A stretch of DNA of 64,000 nt, taken from the NCBI RefSeq assembly GCF_019551475.1, contig NZ_CP047159.1, positions 2,418,001-2,482,000 on the forward strand, in the 5' to 3' direction. Source of the DNA: Prevotella sp. Rep29 (GTDB lineage Bacteria; Bacteroidota; Bacteroidia; Bacteroidales; Bacteroidaceae). Every line of letters starts with the position of its first letter. Within the stretch, counting starts at the first letter, position 1. Shown here piece by piece: positions 50,737-59,214 of the stretch. Under the pieces are notes generated by a model. That model was not told where the DNA came from. It did no database searches and saw nothing but the letters and a program-made list of their open reading frames with translations. A program made the position numbers and the translations under genes.

Positions 50737-53058
50737 TTATTTTTGCCTATTAGCTGTTTTCAAGAGTTTATCCAAAGGCAACAACTGAGGGTTATACCCT
50801 TCGCCCCCTTTAATGACCCCAGAGAAATCCAATTCTCCAAGATAGAACCTAAGTCGAGTGTCAATCTGGTACACTAAGTACAAGGATTCTCCTTTCTTCG
50901 TGACAACCATGGGTTCTGCTGCATCGGCAGGAATGAGTTTTGGACCTTTTCCGTCGAAGCCATATACTTTATGTTTATTTCCTTTATTGTGGATTATCAG
51001 ATAACGAGCCTTGGTGAAGCCCTCTACAAGTTGCAGGACGGCACCATCCATCTTCAATGCAATGCCCACTTTCTTTGTTTCTTGAATCTGTTGGATTGCA
51101 TTATTAAAATTGACGCCTTCTTTCGTAATGAGCAAAACCATATCATCGTCATGGGGGAACATTGTGTCCTTCTCAAGAGTACCAACATTAGGGATGCCTT
51201 CGATGGCCAAATCCTCTTTCAGTTCTTCGATATCTCTCACATCGAAATACCCCTTTAAAGCATTCTTCAAGGCTTCATTGGTTTCAATCTCGCCTTCAGT
51301 ATATGTACCAAATATATTGGGCACATTTTTTGCCTCTTTCTTCATCAGCGCCAGGATGAGGTAATTGCCATTTTTATGAGGGCGGTAAATCTTTCCATTC
51401 AGCTTGTGGAAGTTCTCTTTAATGTAACCATAGCAGTCCTTGCCAGCAAGGGGCTGTAGGATAGAGAAGGAGTAGAGCTTGTTCAATGTTTGTTGGATAC
51501 TCTTGCGGAATTCCCTTCTCACAACTTCACGCCATTCTTCCTGACGTTTTTTGTTGTCGCGCCCATAGAGTGACACGATGAATAGGAAATTCACGTCATA
51601 ATGGCACAGCAATAACGTGTCGCGGTCGAAAAGGCGGTTTTCAAACTGTCGATTCAACTGGATGTTCTCCTCGTTATGCAACGAGTCATCCTCAAATGAG
51701 AGAAACTTGTTTTCTTCACTGTGCTCCTTATCTGGTATATGGGCAGAGATAAAGAAATTCGGAATAGGGTTGTATCCTTCGGTCAAGTCATCACGCAATT
51801 GAGGCTGACTGTTATCTTCTTTCGCTTTCTGCAACCCAAGGAACATATTCAAGTTCCATTGAATCACATTTCGTGCATAGGTATATTGTTTGTAGATGGA
51901 TTTCTCTCCAAGATTTACTTTTCCGTCTTTTCCTCTCTTATAGTATTTACTATCGCCGATGTAGTATGTTAATTCTTTCTCCAAGTCAGACTTTACAAGC
52001 AAACCGTTGTCTATGTACATGTGATCAACCAATTTTCCGTCCTTCTGGTCCTTAAGTTCATCTGGAAGATCTTCCTTCTCCTCACCGCTCACCAGTTTGT
52101 CAATCATTACCTCGAAGATGTGCTCGAAGTTTCTTGCCAACAAGTAGTCATCCTCAGGCACTTTCATCGAAATCTTGTGTTCGCGGTCGAAGAAGGCATA
52201 GCACAACTCCCATATTCTCAAGGCCTTGTCGGAGAAATACTTATACTTAATCTGACGCAGTCGGCGAGTGCCGAAGTTCTTGGCGATGTATTTGTTTTTA
52301 AGAACTTTTGTCGGGATAAGGCTATAATTGATGTTGAAAACAAACGGGAATCCGTGAACCTCTTGAATGTAGTTAAGGATGGAGAAATAGATGACAAGCA
52401 ACTCCTCATCAAAATTCACCACCTTCTTTTTGTTTACAGGGTCAAGATATACAGGTGCACCATTCGTAATGACAGCCTGGCTTTTACAAATGGTCTTCGT
52501 CCAATGTATCTTGTTGAAACCGCTATGCACATTCTTCACGATGAAAGTCAGATAGTCTTGGTTGTGGCGGTTGAAATCGCGCAGGGCGATGATGACATCA
52601 AGCAGAGTTCTTGCCTTTATTTTGCGTCCTGTGCTCTTGCTCTGAATCTCGCGAGGTTCAAGGATGTTCTCATCCTTGTCTTTCTTGTAAACGTTGATGG
52701 TACGGTAAATCCATATAGAGAGTTCAGAGAGGAAATCCTTGTATTTATTGCCTTCGCCTTCACTGAACTTCTTTTCTAGATCACTAGCCTCAAAATCAAT
52801 AATCTCCGTTGGCTCTGCACCGAAAATAGTGTCCGATGTTTTATCCTCCTTCTGCTCTCCTGTAAGCACCACCTTGGGCAGAAAGAAAATCATGTCCTCT
52901 GCTGCTTTGCTGTAACAATAACCCACATACTCAGGGCGATAGTATTCTTCCTTCTTGTTGAAGTGCGAAACTACACCGCCCAAAGCTTCCTCGACTGTGA
53001 GGTCTTCACGAATCTTGTGGTCGAGTCTATATGGATAACCTTCTATAAAGAGAAGCAT
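50737..53058 (-). CDS. LlaJI/McrC-like restriction endonuclease subunit
   Basis: The 773-residue protein resembles the LlaJI family, the nuclease partner of McrB-like GTPases. N-terminal MLLFIEGYPYRLD, LSIWIYRTINVY and RTLLDVIIALRDFNRHN, and central NFEHIFEVMIDKLV are in the positions where such proteins match. A nuclease-like motif, MYIDNGLLVK then YYIGDSKYYK around residues 345-372, gives D-x-K after a hydrophobic strand, consistent with a PD-(D/E)XK core. The C-terminal 250 residues are beta-rich and unknown. It starts 7 nt after the McrB-like gene; in LlaJI two methylases and two restriction subunits form one system that cuts asymmetric GACGC sites. The site recognised here is unknown. 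Confidence 0.75.
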   Translation of the reverse strand: MLLFIEGYPYRLDHKIREDLTVEEALGGVVSHFNKKEEYYRPEYVGYCYSKAAEDMIFFLPKVVLTGEQKEDKTSDTIFGAEPTEIIDFEASDLEKKFSEGEGNKYKDFLSELSIWIYRTINVYKKDKDENILEPREIQSKSTGRKIKARTLLDVIIALRDFNRHNQDYLTFIVKNVHSGFNKIHWTKTICKSQAVITNGAPVYLDPVNKKKVVNFDEELLVIYFSILNYIQEVHGFPFVFNINYSLIPTKVLKNKYIAKNFGTRRLRQIKYKYFSDKALRIWELCYAFFDREHKISMKVPEDDYLLARNFEHIFEVMIDKLVSGEEKEDLPDELKDQKDGKLVDHMYIDNGLLVKSDLEKELTYYIGDSKYYKRGKDGKVNLGEKSIYKQYTYARNVIQWNLNMFLGLQKAKEDNSQPQLRDDLTEGYNPIPNFFISAHIPDKEHSEENKFLSFEDDSLHNEENIQLNRQFENRLFDRDTLLLCHYDVNFLFIVSLYGRDNKKRQEEWREVVRREFRKSIQQTLNKLYSFSILQPLAGKDCYGYIKENFHKLNGKIYRPHKNGNYLILALMKKEAKNVPNIFGTYTEGEIETNEALKNALKGYFDVRDIEELKEDLAIEGIPNVGTLEKDTMFPHDDDMVLLITKEGVNFNNAIQQIQETKKVGIALKMDGAVLQLVEGFTKARYLIIHNKGNKHKVYGFDGKGPKLIPADAAEPMVVTKKGESLYLVYQIDTRLRFYLGELDFSGVIKGGEGYNPQLLPLDKLLKTANRQK

Positions 53059-53065
53059 AATAGAT

Positions 53066-54955
53066 TTAAAGCGAATTAATTGTGCCTAAGCCCTTTTCGT
53101 TGACTATTTTCATAAACTGATAGAAATTATCAGATTCTTTTCCTGCACGCCATTGTGTGCTGACGTATATAATTTCTCCATTAGGAATTGTTACCGATTT
53201 AACTGTTCTCTCCTGTGAGGATTGACCGTCACGTTTTCGGTATTCGGATTCTGTTTCCACGATATGGGCTATTCCTATACCTTTAAACGTTTCAATAAAA
53301 TAATCTCTCACTTGCTGTGCGTTCATCCCGCTATTAGTTTTAGCATAGTCTGATACAACAAAAGCGGCAATCTCTCGCATAGAAGCTGCAGTTCCATTAT
53401 AACTGAATTCTTTTCCGTCTTTATCGGAATTGTCATCATTTGGTTCATCGGCCTCTTCGTTAGTCTTTACATTAATTTCCAGGAACGCCATAAAGCCTTG
53501 AAGTTTTCTCTCTTTCTCGGCCTTTTCGCAGAAGAATTCCGAGAACTTTATACTCTTCTCTTTATTATTGTCTTTGTCGTCAACCCATTTGAAAATTATA
53601 TCAGGGTCATCCTTGCAGACATCATTCCATAGGTAGAACAATATCTTGTTCAACAGGGTGTCGGAAGAAATTTCATTGCCTGTTCGGTCAGCATTGACAA
53701 AGTAGTCGCCTAATTGTTTGTCTTCTGAATTATCTATACCATATATCTTTTTATTGATTTCTGTTTGGAAATCAACCCAGTTATATTCTTTCGTTCCTAT
53801 CTTTATTGTCCAAGTATTATTCTTATATCCAATTGGCATGTATTCCCAGTCCCAACGGCGCTTAAAGGCAGAGTCTATAGGGAATAGACTCTGGTCAGAG
53901 GTGTTCATCGTTGCCCATATGTAGAGGTTCTTGGGGAGTTTTAACTTGCCGTCCTTTATGCCCTCTTTGTTGCTCAGCGCACCCTTGCTGTTCTCGTCCT
54001 CCTCATCTTTTCCGCTAAGATATTTGGCCAAGTCTCTATCTGCCATTATAGGATATTCCGATTCTCCATTATCGTCTCTGTCAAGAAGTTGGAACAAGTC
54101 ACCGAAAATCTGAGCACAGTTGCCTCGGTTGATTTCCTCTATTACAAGATATACGTTTTCGTCTGGATTGTTCCATGCTGCAACATACGCTTGCAGAAAG
54201 GCCTGAGGAACAAACTCATAGATAATTTTCTTCTCTGTCTTTGGCGTCCCGTCTGCATTCTTCACAGGCACAGCCTCTTTCCCTATGAGTGTGGTCACTT
54301 GTACGTCCATCGTTGTAGGCTTGTACGCACCTACAAACGTAGAGTAGTCACTATCGGGGTGGAACGTAGTGCGGAATACCAAATTCTTTTCGGCTGCTGC
54401 CTTCACGCTTTCATCGTCCTTTATCTTGTGGCTCTTGCCTGTACCGGGAGCACCATAGAAGATTTGTTGCAGTGAGTTCTTTACATCAGTTTCCAAATAC
54501 TCTTTGTCATGATTTACAGAAACAGTTGGTAAAACAGATCTGAAAAACTGAAGGAAGTTTTTATATAATATAGATGGTACAAAGTATAAGAAGTAATCAA
54601 ACTCAGATACTTTGTAAATTGCAAAATAGTCTGTTAGATTGTTATCTGGTGTCAAATGCAGGTCATTGATAAAGAAGTCCTTAATTTGTGACATCCCATT
54701 ATTACCATTTACGTATGCCTTTCTGTCGCCGCGTGTAGAAACATCGGCCAGCTTAAGCTCAATGATTTTGTCATTTAATGACACATGACCCGCTTGTATT
54801 GCTTTGAACTTAAGGTTCACAACAACTTCGGGTAACGTCTTGTCAAATTCGAAAAAATCATCACACCAGGATTTCCCTAGTTCAAATTGCTTACCACCAT
54901 CATTAACGAGGTCATTCGTCCTAAAACTCTGGAATTTTAATTTATTTGCTGCCAT
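53066..54955 (-). CDS. mcrB: McrB-like AAA+ GTPase
   Basis: The 629-residue protein has an N-terminal DNA-binding-like region (1-160) and a AAA+ core: Walker A GAPGTGKSHK at residues 168-177, Walker B with VYLVIEEINRGNCAQIFGD near 268-286, and the sensor/Arg-finger ATMNTSDQSLFPIDSAFKRR near 350. The NTSD motif (MNTSDQS) is the GTP-specificity mark of McrB. The core is followed by a large C-terminal domain (about 400-629) that is not typical of McrB. It translocates or loops DNA for its nuclease partner. Its stop is 7 nt before the LlaJI-like start. Confidence 0.88.
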   Translation of the reverse strand: MAANKLKFQSFRTNDLVNDGGKQFELGKSWCDDFFEFDKTLPEVVVNLKFKAIQAGHVSLNDKIIELKLADVSTRGDRKAYVNGNNGMSQIKDFFINDLHLTPDNNLTDYFAIYKVSEFDYFLYFVPSILYKNFLQFFRSVLPTVSVNHDKEYLETDVKNSLQQIFYGAPGTGKSHKIKDDESVKAAAEKNLVFRTTFHPDSDYSTFVGAYKPTTMDVQVTTLIGKEAVPVKNADGTPKTEKKIIYEFVPQAFLQAYVAAWNNPDENVYLVIEEINRGNCAQIFGDLFQLLDRDDNGESEYPIMADRDLAKYLSGKDEEDENSKGALSNKEGIKDGKLKLPKNLYIWATMNTSDQSLFPIDSAFKRRWDWEYMPIGYKNNTWTIKIGTKEYNWVDFQTEINKKIYGIDNSEDKQLGDYFVNADRTGNEISSDTLLNKILFYLWNDVCKDDPDIIFKWVDDKDNNKEKSIKFSEFFCEKAEKERKLQGFMAFLEINVKTNEEADEPNDDNSDKDGKEFSYNGTAASMREIAAFVVSDYAKTNSGMNAQQVRDYFIETFKGIGIAHIVETESEYRKRDGQSSQERTVKSVTIPNGEIIYVSTQWRAGKESDNFYQFMKIVNEKGLGTINSL

Positions 54956-54960
54956 AACTA

Positions 54961-55671
54961 TTAAAGATTACCCCATTGTTCTGCTAATGCCTCAGCAAAT
55001 CCTGGGAAAGTTTTACTTCTAAGTTTTCTTCTTTCTTCTGTTGATATTTTTGTATTAAAGGAATCTGAATACCACTTTGGCAGAGAACGTCCACTTGACA
55101 ACACAACTCTTGGTCCTTCATCAACCATGTTGGTTGGCTTAAGTAATGGTAAGTTGTGAAGCCATAAACATGTCTTCTTTGAGGCCTGGTCACCAAACCA
55201 AAATGGCTGAACTATTTGGTCGGGCTTTCGATATTCTGAGTTCATGCATCCAACAGGATTTTCAATAGCCCAATGTTCTATATCTGTTTTCGTGAACTCC
55301 ATAAAAAACTGAATTGCTTCCTCCTTCATTTTTCTCCTCCCAAGGTGGTGAGGATGTTCGCGTCTTTGTTCTATGGGCAAATGAGCGTCGTCGGGATGGT
55401 AAAGCCATCTTGCGCCGCTAACTGACAGATATGTGCAAGGGGGATGTGCAATCATCAAATCCCACTTCTCGCTTTTGGGAAGATAGTATTCCATACCATT
55501 CTCTAAGACGCCTCCGTGATTCGGGATAACTTGCAACACGTCTTGTTTGAAGTGCCACTCTGGATGTCCACCACTGCACTCTAATATATCACAACTGTAC
55601 GCATTGTGCCCTCTCTTTCTGAAGGCTTTACATACAGCCTGACTTTCTTCACATGCAACTAATACATTCAT
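54961..55671 (-). CDS. Short cytosine-5 methyltransferase-like protein (phage type)
   Basis: The 236-residue protein begins MNVLVACEESQAVCKAFRKR, an AdoMet-type Rossmann start, and has IAHPPCTYLSVSGARWLY with the catalytic Pro-Cys pair (Cys79) and HWAIENPVG with Glu137, the equivalent of the ENV motif. The later target-recognition and Gln-Arg-x-Arg motifs of standard Dcm enzymes are absent or reduced. This compact form is common in phages and plasmids. Here it follows the full-length methylase after 1 nt, as in systems with two methylases for the two strands of an asymmetric site. Methylation of the second strand is a good guess. Confidence 0.8.
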   Translation of the reverse strand: MNVLVACEESQAVCKAFRKRGHNAYSCDILECSGGHPEWHFKQDVLQVIPNHGGVLENGMEYYLPKSEKWDLMIAHPPCTYLSVSGARWLYHPDDAHLPIEQRREHPHHLGRRKMKEEAIQFFMEFTKTDIEHWAIENPVGCMNSEYRKPDQIVQPFWFGDQASKKTCLWLHNLPLLKPTNMVDEGPRVVLSSGRSLPKWYSDSFNTKISTEERRKLRSKTFPGFAEALAEQWGNL

Positions 55672-55672
55672 A

Positions 55673-56920
55673 TTATCTTTTGTCTAATGTTTTATATATC
55701 CCTTTAGCTATAGCACTCGCAAAATTAACAGGAACAGCATTCCCTATCATTTTGTAATTATACGGTGTACTTCCCAAGAATTGAAAATCTAATGGGAATG
55801 TCATCAAACACGCAGCTTCTCGAATCGTAATACTTCTAGCTTGTTTCGAATCCGGATGTATAAACATATATCCATCCTTACTCAAATGTGCCACAACCGT
55901 ATGAGACGGTTTGTCCCATTCAAGACTTTTGTATTTTTGATATAATGTTTTATGCCCTGTTTTTTCGTAATAATACTTAATCATGTCTTTGTGACTGATG
56001 TGGTTCATCTCCCCATCTACCCATTCTTTAAAGATTGCTCTTTCACGAGGTCCATGATTTCTTGCTTCATGTTGGGTAATTGATGGGGCAGGGTTATATT
56101 GGTGGGAATGAATTATACGTCCCACCTTTATAGGCTGCTCCAATGGATATAAAGCCGGAAGATGCCCTATAGCATCTTTAACGGTGAGCTTAATGTTTGC
56201 AGACCGTTCATTTTCAATTGAAGTATAAAGATCATTCAGTTCTAAATCAGAATCTTTTCGAATTCCTAAGATAATAACCCTTGGACGATGCTGTGGAACA
56301 TTAAAATCTGCCGCATCATATAGCGCCCTTGGCATTTCTTCGGGAGTTCTAATTTGATAACCTATTTGAGTAAAAGCGTTGAATATTCTATCACGAACCG
56401 GTATCCCACCAGGTTTTGCGCTGAGAAGACCTCCAACATTCTCGAAGACAAAGATGTTAGGACGGAAAGCATCAACAACTTTGCAAAAACTCTCAAACAA
56501 ATAATTCCTATAGTCATTATTCATCGAATCTTTGTCTGTTGCCCTACCATGTATAGAGTATGCTTGGCAAGGAGGTCCTCCAATTATCAAATCAACATGC
56601 TTTCTGCCGATAACGCCTTTTAATCCCCTCTTTATTACAGTCTCATCATTATCTTTACCGTATTTTTCAATTGAATCTTCTGACCAATTTCCATTAATTA
56701 GCTCATCTGTCCTTTGAATATCAAAGAGGATTGCTTTTTTCTTGGCTGAAGCCACTGTCTCATGCCATGCCGTTACCAAACGATTTCTCAGAGTGTCAAT
56801 CATTGGTTTTTCCCATTCCACATGAGCTAGTGCGCTAAATCGCCTAGTCTTCAGGAATCCCTCGGAAAGGCCACCACAGCCAGCAAACAAATCAATGAAT
56901 GTATATTTCCTTTTTGCCAT
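55673..56920 (-). CDS. DNA (cytosine-5-)-methyltransferase, Dcm type
   Basis: The 415-residue enzyme has all main motifs: I FIDLFAGCGGLSEGF (residues 8-22), IV GGPPCQAYSIHGRA with Cys118, VI FVFENVGGLL with Glu160, VIII VPQHRPRVIILG, and X MIGNAVPVNFASAIA. The region between VIII and IX (about 240-350) should select the target site. It protects host DNA from the LlaJI/McrB-like restriction subunits and would create the m5C whose deamination Vsr repairs. It lies 2 nt after the GHKL ATPase gene. Confidence 0.96.
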   Translation of the reverse strand: MAKRKYTFIDLFAGCGGLSEGFLKTRRFSALAHVEWEKPMIDTLRNRLVTAWHETVASAKKKAILFDIQRTDELINGNWSEDSIEKYGKDNDETVIKRGLKGVIGRKHVDLIIGGPPCQAYSIHGRATDKDSMNNDYRNYLFESFCKVVDAFRPNIFVFENVGGLLSAKPGGIPVRDRIFNAFTQIGYQIRTPEEMPRALYDAADFNVPQHRPRVIILGIRKDSDLELNDLYTSIENERSANIKLTVKDAIGHLPALYPLEQPIKVGRIIHSHQYNPAPSITQHEARNHGPRERAIFKEWVDGEMNHISHKDMIKYYYEKTGHKTLYQKYKSLEWDKPSHTVVAHLSKDGYMFIHPDSKQARSITIREAACLMTFPLDFQFLGSTPYNYKMIGNAVPVNFASAIAKGIYKTLDKR

Positions 56921-56922
56921 GT

Positions 56923-58803
56923 TTAATCCGTCTTTTGTTTAAACCCTTCTTTAAGTATGTTAAGGAAGATTTCGTTATGGGCTTTCGCGTCTTTTATAAA
57001 AGCATCTATAGAAAGAATATAAGTACCTACTGTATATTTTGTATCATCTTCGAGTGATTTTTTCCAAGAATTCTCTCTATAATACAAATAATCTTTAGAG
57101 AACAAGGGAGTATACTCTCTATTCTCCAAGGATAGTCTGAAATCATCGTTAAACTCTACTATCCCATAAAACCACATACGTTGAATTTTATTAGGGTAAT
57201 AGTTCAGTAACTTTATTGCTCGCTGCTGCAATTGACTTTCCACTTCCTCTGTTTTTGCAAGAGTTATACCTCTTTTCTTCAATTCAATAATCACTACATC
57301 TACAGATCCGTCTTCTGCTTTATCTGGATTATCTGAGAATATGATAGCAATGTCAGGTCTTCCGTCGTCTTCAATATCATTAGCTTTTTTTGTAATCTCA
57401 TCAAGAACTTCAGTCATTGTTCTTTCGCTCATAGCTGTTGTATATGTCATGTATTTATTGTCCAACAACCAGAGGTTATGGGTATAAATACTATCCATGT
57501 TTCCATCCTTTAAGACAGACCGCTTCGGTAGTATTAAATTATGCAAATCAGCTTCAGAATCTGCCGCTGTATATTGTTCTACTTTAGCAATGATTTTCTC
57601 ACGGTATAGAATGTACTGAGCCAAAGTCCTAGATGAAACATCTAATGCCTTATCATATTTTTCGTCATCTAAAGATTGAGTCTCTAAAATTGTTTTCTGA
57701 TCGCGCATGAAAAGTTTCTGTGCGTCCTCTACTGATTTTGCTTTTGATATTATACCAACTTCATCTTTATTGAAATATCCCAAAAGATGTGGATATGTCT
57801 TATCCAAGGACTCTTTCGTCCTATTATTCTTTTCTTTCACAGAAGGCAGCTGGTTTTCTATAATTTCAGCAATCTTTTTCCTAAACAATATCTTCAATGG
57901 CTTCAAAACAGAGTCGTTCAAAGTCAGATTTTGACGTGAAGGATCTATTTTCCCATTTAAAATAGAGGACCGTAATAAAAAGACAAAATTATAACCATAA
58001 GAAGGCAGGTTTTCTAACGATATAATATCGTCAACAACTTTTGTACGATTGTCTACACAAAATGCAGTCATAAGGAATGTTGCAGAGAAATTTTCGGTTT
58101 CCTGAATCGCATAATCCATATACGAGTCTGCAAACATGTCTATTGTTTCTGTGCCAATCTTGACCGTACTCATGTCTGGAATATCATTGCTTGTGATAGT
58201 TGTCTCAAATGTTCCGACGGTAATTTTTCCTCTATGAGGGACATCTATCTTTATCTTAATCTGAAAATCGTTTCCCTTGCTCTTTAATATATAAAGTCTA
58301 GGATAGAATTCTTTTAAGATCTCTTGCCTTAACCTCTCTGGCATTATATCGGAATAACTACTTAACCTTTGCATGGAACACTCTGTGAAAACAAGCTTTG
58401 TTTCTTGCCTTGCATCAGAAACCTGGGATAGCGACATATCCGTATTGTTCTCATCAAAACTATCATTAAATGTAAACGTGCGGAGTTGACCATCATAGAG
58501 ACTGCGAACTTCTACTTTGTTGAAGTAACTTAAATAAACTAACCTGCCAACACCCTGGTGTGTGTTTTCTTCAACTTTCAGTAGCTCACAAAACTTGTTA
58601 TATCTATAATCAGTAAAGCCTTCGCCATTATCAATAATCTCAATTCTAAGTGTTTCTTGCTTATCAAAAGAGTCAATAAAAATATTGATGTCTATTTGAT
58701 TAGCATTAGCATCAAGAGAATTTGCAACAGCTTCTTTGAACACTTGTATTAATGAAGGGTTCTGAAAGAATAGCCTGACTGCTTGTTTTGTATTTACTCG
58801 CAT
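56923..58803 (-). CDS. GHKL ATPase (MutL/MORC-like) with nuclease-like C-terminus
   Basis: The 626-residue protein starts with a GHKL ATPase domain: N-box FKEAVANSLDANA with Glu24, Asn28 and Asp31, G1 box IIDNGEGF with Asp58, and G2 box HQGVGRLVYL near residues 82-91. An S5-like domain follows to about 300. The C-terminal third has GRPDIAIIF followed by VDVVIIELKKRG around residues 480-510, with Asp and Glu-x-Lys spaced as in a PD-(D/E)XK nuclease. MutL/MORC-type ATPases joined to restriction genes have been described as a recurrent class. It lies 20 nt after the HTH gene and 2 nt before the methylase. It could be a DNA-looping ATPase that triggers cleavage. Confidence 0.82.
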   Translation of the reverse strand: MRVNTKQAVRLFFQNPSLIQVFKEAVANSLDANANQIDINIFIDSFDKQETLRIEIIDNGEGFTDYRYNKFCELLKVEENTHQGVGRLVYLSYFNKVEVRSLYDGQLRTFTFNDSFDENNTDMSLSQVSDARQETKLVFTECSMQRLSSYSDIMPERLRQEILKEFYPRLYILKSKGNDFQIKIKIDVPHRGKITVGTFETTITSNDIPDMSTVKIGTETIDMFADSYMDYAIQETENFSATFLMTAFCVDNRTKVVDDIISLENLPSYGYNFVFLLRSSILNGKIDPSRQNLTLNDSVLKPLKILFRKKIAEIIENQLPSVKEKNNRTKESLDKTYPHLLGYFNKDEVGIISKAKSVEDAQKLFMRDQKTILETQSLDDEKYDKALDVSSRTLAQYILYREKIIAKVEQYTAADSEADLHNLILPKRSVLKDGNMDSIYTHNLWLLDNKYMTYTTAMSERTMTEVLDEITKKANDIEDDGRPDIAIIFSDNPDKAEDGSVDVVIIELKKRGITLAKTEEVESQLQQRAIKLLNYYPNKIQRMWFYGIVEFNDDFRLSLENREYTPLFSKDYLYYRENSWKKSLEDDTKYTVGTYILSIDAFIKDAKAHNEIFLNILKEGFKQKTD

Positions 58804-58823
58804 GATATAATAACATTTATTGG

Positions 58824-59054
58824 TTACAAAATCTTTCCCTCAGCATCGAAATCCACTTCCAGCAGGTCTTTGATGTCAACTTGGAGCAGGCGGGCGATTT
58901 CCACGAATTGCGCCATCGATGGTTGTATCTTGTTCGTTTTCCACCGTGAAACAGTCATGTCGGTAACCCCCATCTGCTCGGCAAGCCAACGGTTGGTGAT
59001 TTGTTTGTCGGCCAACACCACTCTGATTCTGTTTTGGCAATCTTTCTTCGTCAT
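58824..59054 (-). CDS. XRE-type HTH regulator, possible restriction controller
   Basis: The 76-residue protein is a single Cro/CI helix-turn-helix: WLAEQMGVTDMTVSRWKTNK near residues 23-42 is the HTH, followed by PSMAQFVEIARLLQVDIKDL. Size and place fit a controller protein of restriction-modification systems, which delays restriction until methylation is established. It is the first gene of the operon, about 30 nt after a TATCTTTG box (59090-59083). Confidence 0.9.
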   Translation of the reverse strand: MTKKDCQNRIRVVLADKQITNRWLAEQMGVTDMTVSRWKTNKIQPSMAQFVEIARLLQVDIKDLLEVDFDAEGKIL

Positions 59055-59082
59055 CTATTTTGATTTTAGCTATTTACATCTG

Positions 59083-59090
59083 CAAAGATA
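59083..59090 (-). promoter_or_regulatory. -7 box of the defence operon
   Basis: The minus strand reads TATCTTTG here. The -33 region has no TTTG; a weaker promoter or activation by the HTH protein is possible. The remaining bases up to 59214 show no gene. Confidence 0.55.
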
Positions 59091-59214
59091 AACATAATTT
59101 GTTAAACTGCCTAATTTCATGTTGAATATTTAGAGCCTCTCCGATGAAGGACGCTATAGTGCGGGGCGAGAGATTAAACCTGCCAATCCGCAGAATCTGC
59201 AAGACTTAAATCAC

